From assembly GCF_036850765.1 (NCBI RefSeq), contig NC_089491.1, forward strand, positions 88,506,740-88,570,739: DNA of 64,000 nt, written 5' to 3'. Below are positions 33,453 through 43,537 of this stretch, one piece after another; the first letter of the stretch is position 1; every line of letters starts with the position of its first letter. The DNA is from Saccopteryx bilineata. Lineage: Eukaryota; Chordata; Mammalia; Chiroptera; Emballonuridae. The notes under the pieces were generated by a model, which had not been told where the DNA came from, did not search any database, and saw only the letters and a list, made by a program, of their open reading frames with translations. A program made the translations under genes and the position numbers.

Positions 33453-35625
33453 CAAGCCCAGGAGGTGGGGTTTATGGCATCCCCTGGCTGCTTTTGGCCA
33501 TGAGAGCTAAAATGAAGGAAAAGAGAAAGCCCAGGTGATTCTTTTCCCTTTTGTGCTCTCCACCTGGTGGTAGAGAAATGGGATCAAATATCTCCAAAGT
33601 GAGCTTTGAATGGGTCAAAGACAATAAAAATTAGCCACTTAGTTGCTCTCTCCTTCAAGCAAAAGAAAGAAAAGAGTGGACCATACAAACCCCTTCTGCA
33701 GCCCAGCTTCAACACCCGCCCTCCTTGCCTTCCAGCTGGGATGCCCCACAGCTATTGTTTTAACCCTGTAAATGCTGGATTTACTGCTAGGGCCATGGAC
33801 CAAAACTTGCAATAAGAAAATAAATAATTTTTTTTAAATGGCTTTGTATTTTGTGGCTATTTCATCTATGTGTAATTAACATTTCTTTTTAAATCATCAC
33901 ATGCTTTGTCAATGAAAGAAATTCAAACCTAAAGAAAGGTTTAAAGAGCTTATCGGAGCCATAGCTGAGGGCCAAACCCAAAAGCATATTCTCAAGGGAT
34001 TGAAAAAAAAAGGGCTGAGGAATAGGACTATTGCAGTTTCTATTTCATCCTTAGACTCAAATGAGAAGACATAAAGAAGGTTACATGAAATGCACTGGTG
34101 GTGGATTAAGGAGGTGAGAGATAGGGATGCAAGGAAATCAGAATTTGATAAAAAGCAAAATAGAGAGAATAGAGAGATACATGTTTCTTCTACATTGGTG
34201 GGTGCAGGATAGTTAACATTTAACATATATAGTTTACAGAAATATGTGGTGAAAGATAACCATGAGGAACGTTGAAATTGTCTTGTCCCGGATACCAGGG
34301 TATTTATGTCTAAAGGCCTGGAGAAGGGATCATTCTGACATGTTAAGTATGTTTTCCTAGATATACAAAAACAATGAATGAGGCTTGCTCAAGGTAAAGA
34401 TGAATCTATCATATAGGGCTCTGGATGTGACTTTCCATTATAACCTACTCAGTTGTGTATTTTTATGATCAGACCATCCCATGTGGTTACTTTCAGTTAC
34501 TGGCTTGTCAGACCTTTCAGGTAGGTCCCTGAGCTCATCAGGTCCACCAGGTAGCCCCTTTTTCATTCACAGTTTATAATTTCATAAATGCTAGCAAGGA
34601 AAGATCACAACCAAAAAAACTGCAAAAAAAAAATTGTTAACACTGCACAGCTTCCTTGCTTTTTTTGCCATGGGTGGGTGAATTGAAATTTAAACTCTGA
34701 GTACTGAAAAACAGAACAAATTTTCATCACTGAAGATTATACTTTTTGTTTATTAGAGCCTCTTTAGAAAGGAAACTTGAAAATAGAGGCAACCTGCAGA
34801 TGAAATACACTTTTCCATTTTAAAAAGCAGTTTTTACTTTGCTAATGAGCTCTTGTTGAAATCCAGTCTCTGACCTTTAAAGGCTGATGATTTTTCCTGC
34901 CTAATGGGCATATTTTAGAGTGGGTCCATTTCTATTCACAGGCAAGGTAAAAAGGCCATAAGAAAGCCCTGTTGCTTACGCCTTGAACACAGCTGTCTGG
35001 CCTGCAGTGATCTGAGTTTGCTGCTGCAGAAGAAAATTGGTTGCTGGCATTTTGGGTATCCTGAATTCAAGATCCTAGTTGCCAGGACCTGACTCTGAGG
35101 TAAAATCTTCTAGTATCTTCTATGGACAGTTTTAGCCTTAATACTTGAGGTATGCAGCACTGAAGCCAGGTGGGACCTCACCACTCAATGAATAGTACTC
35201 TGATTCTGGGGCTGCTCCAGACCTAGAACAGCCCTCCTTGGGGCTATAAACTAAAATCACTGTGGATACTGGCTGGCCTGTCTGAGTTACATACAGATGC
35301 CCATGGAAAGGGATTGTTTCCTCATGGGACCACCTGAAATTGAGCTGACTGGCTCTATACCGCTGACACAGAGTTTAATTGCATTCATAACTTGTGCTTC
35401 CTGCCAAAAGCTGCAAGGTGAGGAAGGCACATCACTTGAGAATGCTACCAAGCCTCTAGCACAGATCTTCATGATTAATGGGATTTGTTTTAATTAGCTA
35501 AGTCTAAGACTCCTAGAGGGCATGACTGAAGTCAACACTGCCAGCTGGTCCCTGCATTATAGGATCCTGATGATTATAATGTTGCTGTTAAGATGCCTTG
35601 GGTGAGGGTGAAGGGGGTAGACTGT
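33453..35625. other. No gene recognised
   Basis: About 2.2 kb with no family I can name. The minus-strand frame 33909-34226 (105 codons) has no domain. The 35.1-35.6 kb part might be internal sequence of the ERVL-like element whose LTR (family E) follows, but I have no motif to show it. Confidence 0.4.
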
Positions 35626-36640
35626 ACAGGAAAGAACTAATAGAGCAGGCCTGAGGTTGTTATGTTTTGAAGGACCTTGTTTGCAAGGTTGGCCCTGAGC
35701 TGGCATCTGGGAACTCAGCACTCAGAAAGCCCCCTTAGTGACAAGGGAGTCTTCCTGTGCCTAGACTTTTCACACAAACAATGGAATTTATAGTGAACAC
35801 CTGCTTTTCACTGGGGAGTCTGGAAGTTGGATAAGTGCTCAGCTAGGCAGAGACTGACTATGTGGTGAGACCCCAATAAAAACCTGGGGCACTATATTGG
35901 GTTGAATAGTGCCCCCTCCAAAAAAATTCATGTCCAAGTCCTAAACCTCAGAACTTGTAAATGTGACTTATTTGGATAAAAAGTTCCTTTGCAGATGGAA
36001 TTAAACTAAGCATCTTGAAATGAAATCATTCTAGATTTACGGTGGACCCTTAGTCCAAGGCAAGTGTTATAAGAGAAAGGCAGAGAGGAAAGTTGAAACA
36101 AAAAGACAGAGAAAATGGCCCTGTGAAGGTGCAGACAGACTGGTATGACGTGCCTATGAGACGTGGAACACTAAAGTTTGCCTACAGCCGCCAGGAGCTG
36201 GGAGAGAGGTAGAGAATGGCTGCTCTGTAGGAGCCTCCACAAGGAACCAACCCTGCCAACACCTTCATTTCAGATTTCCAGCCTTCAAAACTGTGACAGA
36301 ATGGATTTCTGTTGTTTTAAGCCATCAAGTTGTTACAGCAGCCTTAGGAAATAAATATAGACATTGAGTCTTTAATGGGCTTCCCTGGACAGAATTATTA
36401 CACACATCTCTCTGCATTTTTTTACTGCTGAGGAAAAAATATATACTGGGCATGTCTCTTCACAAAAGAGAGAGGGTGTAAAAAAGTCTGTGCGTGCATT
36501 TCTCCAGACTCCTCCCATGTGCTTATCTCATCATATATCCTTTGGCTACAATTAACCTCAGCCCTGAGCACAACTATATGCTGAGGCACATAAGGCCTTC
36601 TAGCAAATCACTGTATTTGTGGGCATTGAGGAACCCCAAA
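35626..36640 (+). repeat. Ancient ERVL-like LTR, family E, split by an MLT1
   Basis: The left part runs 35626-35885, with 'aaggaccttgtttgcaaggttggccctgagctgg' and the promoter/poly-A region 'gagaccccaataaaaacctgggg'. The right part is 36363-36640 ('gagtctttaatgggcttccctggacag', 'catcatatatcctttggctaca', 'ataaggccttctagc'). The MLT1 between them interrupts a sequence that reads continuously when it is left out ('cctggggcac' + 'attgagtc'). The family name is not recalled. Confidence 0.65.
35886..36362 (+). repeat. MLT1-type MaLR solo LTR
   Basis: It carries the well known MLT1 order: 'ggttgaatagtgccccctcc', 'aattcatgtccaagtcctaa', 'gtgacttatttggataaaaag', 'gtgttataagagaaaggcagag', 'gaaggaaccaaccctgccaacacc', 'ttccagccttcaaaactgtgacag' and 'ttctgttgttttaagccatcaag', ending near 'gcagccttaggaaataa'. 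These LTRs date to early placental mammals. Confidence 0.88.
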
Positions 36641-37175
36641 TAAACTGGATGCATAATATCTTCAATGTCTCTACAGAACATGAGATCTAGGTCATTAATA
36701 TAAGACCTAATGGTGACCAGGGGACCCCAGAGACCAGCTACCAGCGGGGAAACCACAAAAATCCCTACACAGGGTAAGATTAGTGCAGAGAGAAAGAGAA
36801 AATGCTAACCCCCTCCCAAAGGCAGGAAACCCTGTGGGAAAAGGTCTAAAACACATGAGAAAACTAATGCTGAGAGAGTACCTAGAAAATCAGCAATAAG
36901 CTAATAGGTCCTTCCCCTCTTTGTAATGGAGAAATTACAAAATAATTTCAAAATAAGATTTTACATTCTTTTATATAGAAAAAAATAAATCCATTAAGAA
37001 CAAGATGTAAGAAAAAGACAAAAATGAAACAAATGTATTTTTTTTGAAGAGAACCAATCAGAAATGCTATGTGAAAAACACAATTACTAGAATTTAAAAA
37101 TTCAGATGAAATAAATGTCAGACACAATTAAAGAGAGAATAATAGTGAATTGGAAGACAGCACACACAAAAAAAA
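36641..37175. other. No gene recognised; AT-rich
   Basis: A-rich DNA without a family signature. Confidence 0.4.
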
Positions 37176-37524
37176 CTTGGTTTTTAAAAGATCTTAGTAT
37201 TAAAAAGATTGGAAAGGCTTAGTCTTAAAACTAAGCCTTAGGCTATAATGACCCTGCCTGCTTACAGCCTGTTCCTCACACCCCATGCAAACTATAAACA
37301 AGCAAACATATATATCATATTTACAAACTTATTTGACCAACACCACCTTTGCCCTCTCAATAAAAATAAAAAAATAAATAAAAGAAAAGAAAAAGAAAAA
37401 AGAAAAAAAAAGGTAAATGGCCCACCAGTTCTTGGCTTTGGTGTTTCATTATCGTCTGTCCGAATCAAACTCAAACCTGCATGGGCCAGGTGGCTGTGAT
37501 GGTGGCCATTGCTACTGATTTTAA
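37176..37524. mobile_element. Rearranged LTR: family A 5' part inverted against a family A/B 3' part
   Basis: 37176-37342 is the first 167 bp or so of LTR-A on the minus strand (minus start TGTTGGTCAAATAAG at 37342). 37412-37524 is the last 110 bp of a family A/B LTR on the plus strand ('aaatggcccaccagttcttgg..cctgcatgggccaggtggctgtgatgg'). An A-rich spacer (37359-37411, aaaataaa / aaagaaaag units) joins them. The head is thus inverted relative to the tail, and the middle of the LTR is missing. Confidence 0.75.
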
Positions 37525-37597
37525 ACTATAAAATAATACATTTTTATGTTAAATAAAGTAGCACTAAAACTATAGACAATAACAAAATATAAGTGGG

Positions 37598-38402
37598 TGT
37601 CACATACTCCACAACTAATCAGAGACCACATGGTGTGCACCCAGAGACCTAGGGGGGACCGCCTCACAATCCCCTATACAGGTTTTATGAGACAGCCATG
37701 ATCCCCCAGTCCTTATAGATATTTATTGATATGTACAAATAGAAGCAGGGACAAGAATGAGGAAGTCAGGAAGCAGAGTAGATAATGAGGAAGTCAGGAA
37801 GGGGAACTTCTTCAGAACAGATTAAAGAGCAAGCAAAGTAGATTAAATGTCCCCACCTGTTGATTAATCTGAATTATGAATTCTATTCCTATTGTGTTGT
37901 GTTCAGCACAGTACTGTGTTCAGTACTATTGGGCAAACAAGTGTGTTAAGCTTGCTGGCTTGTACTTTGCCTGATTGGTGCATGAGCACAGGGCAGCACC
38001 ATGTATGTATAGTTTATGTTAGGCTGTAGGTACTTGCCCTCAAGGTGGCAGATTGTAGATTGAGGTTTGCCCACCACCATTGAGAGGGGTCAGTTTTGCT
38101 ATTGTTTGCTGGAAAAGGAGTTTTTCCCTGGCTTGTTTGCTCATCAGCTCTGGGAGAGAAATAAGCAGTTTTCCTTGCCTGTTTGCTCATCTGCTGTTGT
38201 GAGACTCTAATAAACAGAATGGCCCACATTTCCCAGCCCCACAGTTTCTTTACCATCTGCCCTAATCCAAGGCAAACCTGCATGGCCATGGCCACTGGCT
38301 TTACAAGTATTGTTGTCAATAATGCCACTGTGGCCTTTTTACCTCAGGGTATGGGACTCTGGGACTCTGCCCCTGATCCATGTCCCTATTCAGGGCCTTT
38401 AC
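37598..38402 (-). mobile_element. Solo LTR family D, split by LTR-C and flanked by 22-bp direct repeats
   Basis: On the minus strand it starts TGTAAAGGCCCTGAATAGG at about 38403 and ends TATGTGACA at 37598. The AATAAA is in 'catatcaataaatatctataagg' (minus; about 37711-37733). After removing LTR-C and its target duplication, about 420 bp remain, matching the 417 bp of the 31.1-kb copy. Directly outside lie 37576-37597 and 38403-38424, identical at 21 of 22 positions. That is far longer than an integrase makes (4-6 bp). Confidence 0.75.
37927..38305 (+). mobile_element. Solo LTR family C, nested in LTR-D
   Basis: It starts TATTGGGCAAACAAGTG (TGTTGGG-like) at 37927 and ends GGCTTTACA at 38305. 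The flanks agtac (37922-37926) and agtat (38306-38310) match at four of five. The end block 'aataaacagaatggcccaca..taccatctgccctaatccaaggcaaacctgcatggccatgg' is clearly related to the ends of families A and B, so C belongs to the same wider group. Confidence 0.85.
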
Positions 38403-38424
38403 ACAATAACAAAAAATAAGTGGG

Positions 38425-38679
38425 AATTATTCAATCATGTAAATATTCATATGTAAAGTATGCTGAAGTTCTTATATTATTGAGCGGAAGAGTGATGTTG
38501 CATGACTTCATATCATGTTAGAAAATTTTAGTAAAGTGTTTATGTAAAACATATCAGAAAAATACACCATAAGAATGTCATATATAATACAAATATATAT
38601 TCAATACAAATAAGTGTATTATGTATTAAATACATATAATATATAATTTAATGTATTTATGTAATATAATATATTCTAC
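38425..38679. other. AT-rich stretch, no gene
   Basis: Dominated by TATA/AATATA runs at 38575-38690. Confidence 0.5.
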
Positions 38680-38713
38680 ATTAAATTTCTTTGGGGAGTC
38701 TAAATTTTGGGTA

Positions 38714-39947
38714 TGTAGGTCAAATAAGTTTGTAAATATGATATATTCAATATATGTTTGCTCGCTTTGGGTGTGGGAGACAGGCTGTAAGCTGGCAAAG
38801 TCATTATAGCCTAAGACTTAGCTTTAAAACTATGCTCTTCCCCACACCTTGACTGTTGCCTGATAGGGGATGGTACACTCTCATGAGGAATCCCATTTAT
38901 GCCTCAGATAAGTGACTTTGTATCAGAGACTTTGTTGGGCAGATAAAATGTATTATGCTCACTTTGTTAAAGATAACACGAGGAGGCCATCACCCAGGTG
39001 ATATTAATGTGTGTTGGGGTAGGCTAAAGGCAGGCAGAATCCTTTAGCCTGGGGCTTGGTTTTGGGATTAAGCCTTTCCTACCCTTTTTGATGTAGGGCA
39101 GTACAATCCTATCATGCCTCAGAGGGTGACTTTGTATTAGAGACTTCCCTGTTTTGTATATTGGATTAAGGGTTTGGATTTCTACACTATAAAATGGGGA
39201 CGGAATGAGAGTTTGGCTCTTGGTTCCTGAGATAATCATTAGAAGAGAGAGCAGAGGAGAGCAGAGAAAGGCCACGTGGAGGAGGCCAGGAGAAGCAGCC
39301 AAGATGGTGGAGTGCTGAGTGAGATGCCAGTTTGTGTAGAGTTTGTATTTGGGATAAGGAAGGAGACGGGGAACAGAGGTGAATAAGTCTGGTGAGCTAG
39401 AAACCTTTGATTCTAGGAAACTCGGATAAGTCAGTGGCTTTGTGAGCACTAAATGTGACTGGGTTTTGGAGCCCAGTGTGTATTTTTACTTGCCTGCCGG
39501 GTGCAAGCTAAATTAAAGACTATGGCCCATCAGTTTTTGGCTCCGCTGTTTCTTTACCGACTGTCCGAATCCAATGCGAACCTGCATAGACCAGAAGGCT
39601 GCTGTGATGGTGGCCCTGGCCTTGGCTTCTGGCTCTACAGACTTCTTTATTTTTATATTGGCTTAAAGGCTTTAATTTGCTACACTATAAAATGAGACAG
39701 ACCAGGGGCTTTCTCTCTCGGTTCCTGCTATCAGCACCACAGAGACCTCCCTGATCTCTTGTCCTCCGTGGAAAAAGCACATTTTTTTTTCTTTTCCCTT
39801 AGTTTCTCTTGTGGTTTGCCTGTCTTGGTGAGACACCAATAAACAGAATGGCCTACCACCTTCTGACTTCACCATTTCGTTACCATCTGCCTGAATTCAA
39901 TGAGAACTTGCATGTGCATGGCCACGATGGCGGCCCCTGGCCATACA
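38714..39947 (+). mobile_element. Solo LTR, family A, long-promoter form, with nested LTR-B; perfect 5-bp duplication
   Basis: It starts TGTAGGTCAAATAAG at 38714 and ends CCATACA at 39947. The 5-mer gggta stands on both sides (38709-38713, 39948-39952). Outside the nested LTR-B it contains 'gcctcagataagtgactttg' and 'ctacactataaaatgagacag' (TATAAAA) and 'caccaataaacagaatggcc' (AATAAA). These give a complete promoter and poly-A layout. Without the insert it is about 520 bp. Confidence 0.94.
38933..39639 (+). mobile_element. Solo LTR, family B, long-promoter form, nested in LTR-A; perfect 5-bp duplication
   Basis: It starts TGTTGGGCAGATAAAATG at 38933 and ends GGCTCTACA at 39639. gactt flanks it at 38928-38932 and 39640-39644. 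The interior includes TATAAAA ('cactataaaatgggg', about 39189), 'gccacgtggaggaggccaggag' and the closing 'attaaagactatggcccatcag'. It joins exactly into the LTR-A reading 'cagagactt/ctttatt', so both insertions are complete and ordered. Confidence 0.95.
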
Positions 39948-40080
39948 GGGTACATGTAAGGCAGAGGGTGCCTGTGTGATTAGACCCCAATAAAAACTTT
40001 GGGTACTATAGGGGGTTGAATAGTAGCCTTCAAAAATTCATATCCAAGACCTATACCTCAGAATAGAATTAACTTTTATA

Positions 40081-40269
40081 GGGAAAGCCACGATCCCATA
40101 TCACATGTATATTTTTCCAAGGAAAACATAGGTGATCTAACTTTATTCTGTAAGCTACTAGGTCTCTCCATATCTCCTCTCTTAAATACATATGATAAAA
40201 TAATCTGATTTTCTTCCCTTATATCTTTGTCTTATACCTTCCTGGATAAAAACTGGCAAGAGTGAATAG
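40081..40269. other. No feature recognised
   Basis: Short AT-rich interval between the LTR cluster and a SINE. Confidence 0.4.
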
Positions 40270-40450
40270 TGCCCTGGTCAGGTAGTCCAGTTGGTTGGAG
40301 CATCATCCCACATGCCAATGTTGCAGGTTTGAGCTCTGGTCAGGGCACATAAAGAATCAACCAATAATGTATAAATAAGTGTAACAACAAATTGATGTTT
40401 CTCTCTCTTACTCTCTCTCTCTAAAATCCATAAATAAAGAAAAATTAAGA
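40270..40450 (+). repeat. Bat tRNA-derived SINE, short form
   Basis: The head is 'gtgccctggtcaggtagtccagttgg', then 'tgagctctggtcagggcacata', a (TC)n block at 40400-40425, and a tail with 'aaataaagaaaaattaag'. It has the short head-plus-tail layout also seen in the 26.5-kb dimer. Confidence 0.85.
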
Positions 40451-40699
40451 AAATAATTGGTGGCAACAAGCAACATTTGTTGGGCAACTAACATGAGTAC
40501 TGCCTTCATTGATTAGTTGGGCCTAATTTAACTAAAATGGTAAATAAATCTCTATGAGGTAGTTCATTTCCAGCTACTCTGTTATAGCTAATATCTGTCT
40601 CTTGTTATATTATAAACATCTGAGGACTTGCATCCACTTTGATCCACCCAATAAAATAAAATAATCTGCTTATTTGTATGGATTGATGTGCTTTGCAAA
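40451..40699. other. No feature recognised
   Basis: AT-rich. No repeat or gene signature found. Confidence 0.4.
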
Positions 40700-40940
40700 C
40701 AGCATTGACATATGGGATATTTTTTGAGGTCTGATTTATATAAAGCACACAAGTCTTAATGTACATAGCTTGATTGCTTTTTATACATGTTCCCATACAT
40801 ATAGAACCATCCAGATCAAGATATAAAAATATTTCAGGATTTCAGAAGGTATCCTTATGCTACTCCCCTAGTAACATTTCCCAAATTAAATACTATTATG
40901 ACCTTTATCACTGTACATTACTTTTGCCTCCTTTAGGGTC
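40700..40940 (-). repeat. Old L1M-type fragment
   Basis: The stretch 'catagcttgattgctttttatacatg..agaaccatccagatcaagatataaa..tatccttatgctactcccctagtaacatttccc' has the look of the antisense 3' part of an old L1M element. Its relation to the L1M at 41711 is possible but not proven. Confidence 0.5.
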
Positions 40941-40959
40941 TTTTTTTATTATTATTATT

Positions 40960-41710
40960 AAAAATATTTAGGCCATTAAAATCATGGGACAAGGAGTCTC
41001 TCTGTTGTTCCATAATAGTTTTTAGTTTCTTGACAAAAGCAGTATTTTTCTTCAAACTTGAGTCTAGTCAGCTAAAGAAATTTTCCTCTGGTCGGTTGTC
41101 TGGAGCATTTGGTTTTTGCTACGAAGTTCCTTCCTTATTGATGTCGTTCCCAAGCTTCCTGATGAAGCTGAAGAGATTCCACTTTCTCTTTCAGCTGGGC
41201 AGCTTCCTCCTCTTGTTGACGTTTTGCCTCCTCTTCTTGCTTCTTTCTCTCTTCCTCTTCATGTTTCTTTATTTTCTTCTTCCTCTTTTTTCTTTAATTC
41301 CTCTCCTGCCTTTACCTTTTCTTCTTCCTTTTTCTTGTGTTCCTTGTCTTCTTTTTTTTCATTTATCTTCTTCCAGTTTCTTCTTTTTATCCTCAGGGAC
41401 TTTACTAACCTCCTTCTTGGCAGGGAGCTTGATCTCCTCTTTTGGTTTCTCCCTGCTGCTCACTGGCCGCGGTGCACCACAGTCTTTTTCCTTGTTGTTT
41501 AGCAAAGATTCTTTTTCTTCCATACTTGCTGGCTTTTTATGCTCAGCTGGCATTATGTTACCCAGGACAATCTCAAGCCTGTTGTCAACATTATCCCTGG
41601 GTTTCCCAGCACCAACTCCAACGCTCAGACTCTCCCCTCCCCTGCCACCGCCTATGGAGGGTCTTTTATATATCATCCATGTTTCCACTTTCCATGTTCA
41701 ATCCTTGCTC
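40960..41710 (-). pseudogene. UPF2: Truncated processed pseudogene of UPF2 (N-terminal part)
   Basis: The minus strand carries an intron-less copy of the 5' part of UPF2 mRNA, the nonsense-mediated decay factor. The start codon is at 41553-41551, followed by 'MPAEHKKPASMEEKESLLNN' and then the Lys/Glu-rich stretch. 'EEEAAQLKEKVESLQLHQEAW' appears near 41175, with pieces of 'KELRSK..', 'LKKNTAFVK' and 'TEQQRDSLSHDFNGLN' down to about 40965. About 150 nt of 5'UTR-like sequence precede the ATG in the same frame. Breaks include a frameshift in the K/E tract and a stop after 'ERHQ' (about 41139). The copy ends at roughly codon 195 of about 1270, with an A-rich run and no true 3'UTR. The 246-codon hydrophobic plus-strand frame (41030-41770) is only the reverse of the K/E-rich tract. 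Confidence 0.92.
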
Positions 41711-42414
41711 CATCTTCCTGAGCATATGGAATATGGTTATAATAATTGTTTTAATTTCTTTCTCTACTAATTTTATCATCTGTGTCAGTTCCAATTGACT
41801 GACTTTTCTCCTCATTAGGGTTATATTTTCCTGCCTCTTTGCATGCCTGATAAATTTTTATCAGATACTAGATATTGTGAATTTTACCTTGTTGACTACT
41901 GGAAATATTTATTTTTCTATAAATATTTCTGAGTTTTTTTCTAGCACATGTCTAGGTCACTTAGAAACTGTTTGATTTTTGGAGGTCTGCTGTTAAACTT
42001 CATTTGTTGGGACTAGAGCAGTGCTTAGTTTAGAGCTAGTTTTTCCTAACTCTTGAGTTCTGAGTTAGTACTATAACCAATGCTTTATGCATTATGAGGT
42101 TTTATATACTGGGTGGTTGAAACTGGAACCATTGTGCTCCTGAATGAGCTCCAAGAATTATTTCCACTACTAGTACAGAAAAGCATCAAGTACTACTTAG
42201 CTAAAAGACTTAGAGAGGACCTTCTGCAAATCCATGTCTTGCTTTCTCTGCCCAGCACTCCTCTCCTCATATTTGACCTGAGAGCTCTAGCCACCTTGAC
42301 ATCCAAGTCTCAGCTCCATCTGCTCTGTTAGGAGTTGCTCTGGAAACTCTCCTGGAGGAGACTGGGTTTCACCTAGGGGCTTAGCCAGATCCCAAAACCA
42401 CTGTCCCTTGCACT
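41711..42414 (-). repeat. Old L1M 3'UTR (antisense), left part
   Basis: Characteristic antisense L1M text: 'gagcatatggaatatggttataataattgttttaat', 'ttttatcatctgtgtcagttcc', 'tctcctcattagggttatattttcctgcctctttgcatgcctgataa' and 'ttgtgaattttaccttgttg'. It continues after two LTR-B copies at 43538-43660. Confidence 0.8.
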
Positions 42415-42836
42415 CAGCACTCCGCCATCTTGGCTGCTTCTCCTGGCCTACTCCATGTGGCCTCCTTCTGCTCTCTGCAGAAGGAGGCTCCCTCTGCTCC
42501 CTCTGCTCTCTCATGCTAATCATAATCTCAGGAACCGAGAGCTCAAGCTCTCGTTCTGCCCCCATTTTATAGTGTAGAAATCCAAACCTTTAATCCAATA
42601 TACAAAACAAGGAAGTCTCTAATACAAACTCACTTCTCTGAGGCATGATTGGATTGTACCACCCCACATTAAAAAGGGTGGGAAAGGCTTAATCCCTAAA
42701 CCAAGCCCCAGGCTACAGGGATTCAGCCTGACCATAGCCAGCCCCCAACACACATTAATATCACCTGCGTAACGGCCGCCTCATGGGCAGCACCATCTTT
42801 AACAAAGTGAGCATAATATATTTTATCTGCCTAACA
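42415..42836 (-). mobile_element. LTR family B, long-promoter form, 3'-truncated
   Basis: On the minus strand it begins TGTTAGGCAGATAAAATA at 42836 and follows LTR-B through the TATAAAA block ('cactataaaatggggg', about 42560-42575) to about 'ggcggagtgctgag' (42415). The distal 40 percent of the LTR is missing. It abuts the next copy with only five bases (ccttg) between. Confidence 0.88.
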
Positions 42837-42841
42837 CCTTG

Positions 42842-43537
42842 TGTAAAGCCAGTTGCCGTGGCCACCATCACAGCCACCTGGCCCATGCAGGTTTGCATTG
42901 GATTCCGACAGACAGTAATGAAACAACGGAGCCAAGAACTGGTGGGCCATAGTTCTTTAATCCTAGCTTGCACCCGGCGGGCAAGTAAAAACACACAATG
43001 GGCTCCAAAACCCACTCATTCAGTGCTCACAAAGCTACTGATTTATCCAAGTTTCCTAGAATCAAAGGTTTCTAGCTCAACAGCCTTATTTACCTCTGTT
43101 CCCCATCTCCTTCTCTCTGCACAAACTCTGCACAAACTGACTTCTCTTTCAGCACTCCAAAATCTTGGCTGCTTCTCCTGGCCTCCTACACATGGCCTTT
43201 TTCTACTCTCCTCTCTAATGTTAATCTCAGGAACTGAGAGAGAACAAGCTCCTGGTCTGCCCCACTTTATAGTGCAGAAATCAAAACCTTTAATCCAATA
43301 TAAAAAATAGGGAAGTCTCTAATACAAAGTCACTTATCTGAGGCATGATGGGATTGTACCACCTCACATCAAAAAGGGTGGGAAAGGCTTAGTCCCAAAA
43401 CCAAGCCCCAGGCTACAAGGATCCTGCCTGCCCATAGCCCACCCCCAACACACATTAATATCACCTGGGCAACGGGCTTCCATGTGGTCAGTGCCATCTT
43501 TAACAAAGTGAGCATAATATATTTTATCTGCCCAACA
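42842..43537 (-). mobile_element. LTR family B, long-promoter form, complete
   Basis: On the minus strand it begins TGTTGGGCAGATAAAATATA at 43537 and ends GGCTTTACA at 42842. It contains TATAAAG in place of the usual TATAAAA. The flanks ccttg (42837-42841) and tttgt (43538-43542) do not match. That suggests this head-to-tail pair was formed by recombination or a deletion and not by two simple insertions. Confidence 0.9.

Larger units (their letters stand above)
38680..40080 (+). repeat. Second copy of the LTR-E/MLT1 junction, interrupted by LTR-A
   Basis: 38680-38708 ('ttctttggggagtctaaatt') and 39953-40080 ('aaggcagagggtgcctgtgtg..taccccaataaaaactttgggtactata' in general order, then 'gggttgaatagtagccttc..aattcatatccaagacc') align with 35805-35960. 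The MLT1 start follows LTR-E at the same point as in the 35.9-kb copy, then similarity is lost near 40080. LTR-A (38714-39947) sits inside. Confidence 0.65.

Noticed and set aside
41030..41770. 246-codon, strongly hydrophobic plus-strand frame that looks like a multi-pass membrane protein
   Set aside because: It is the reverse of the Lys/Glu-rich tract of the UPF2 retrocopy on the minus strand: AAG/GAA codons read backwards give CTT/TTC, i.e. Leu and Phe.
42783..43310. 175-codon plus-strand frame and its minus-strand partners
   Set aside because: It lies wholly inside LTR-B sequence. Similar frames recur in the other LTR-B copies (for example 33060-33308 and 39024-39449) only because the LTRs are related.
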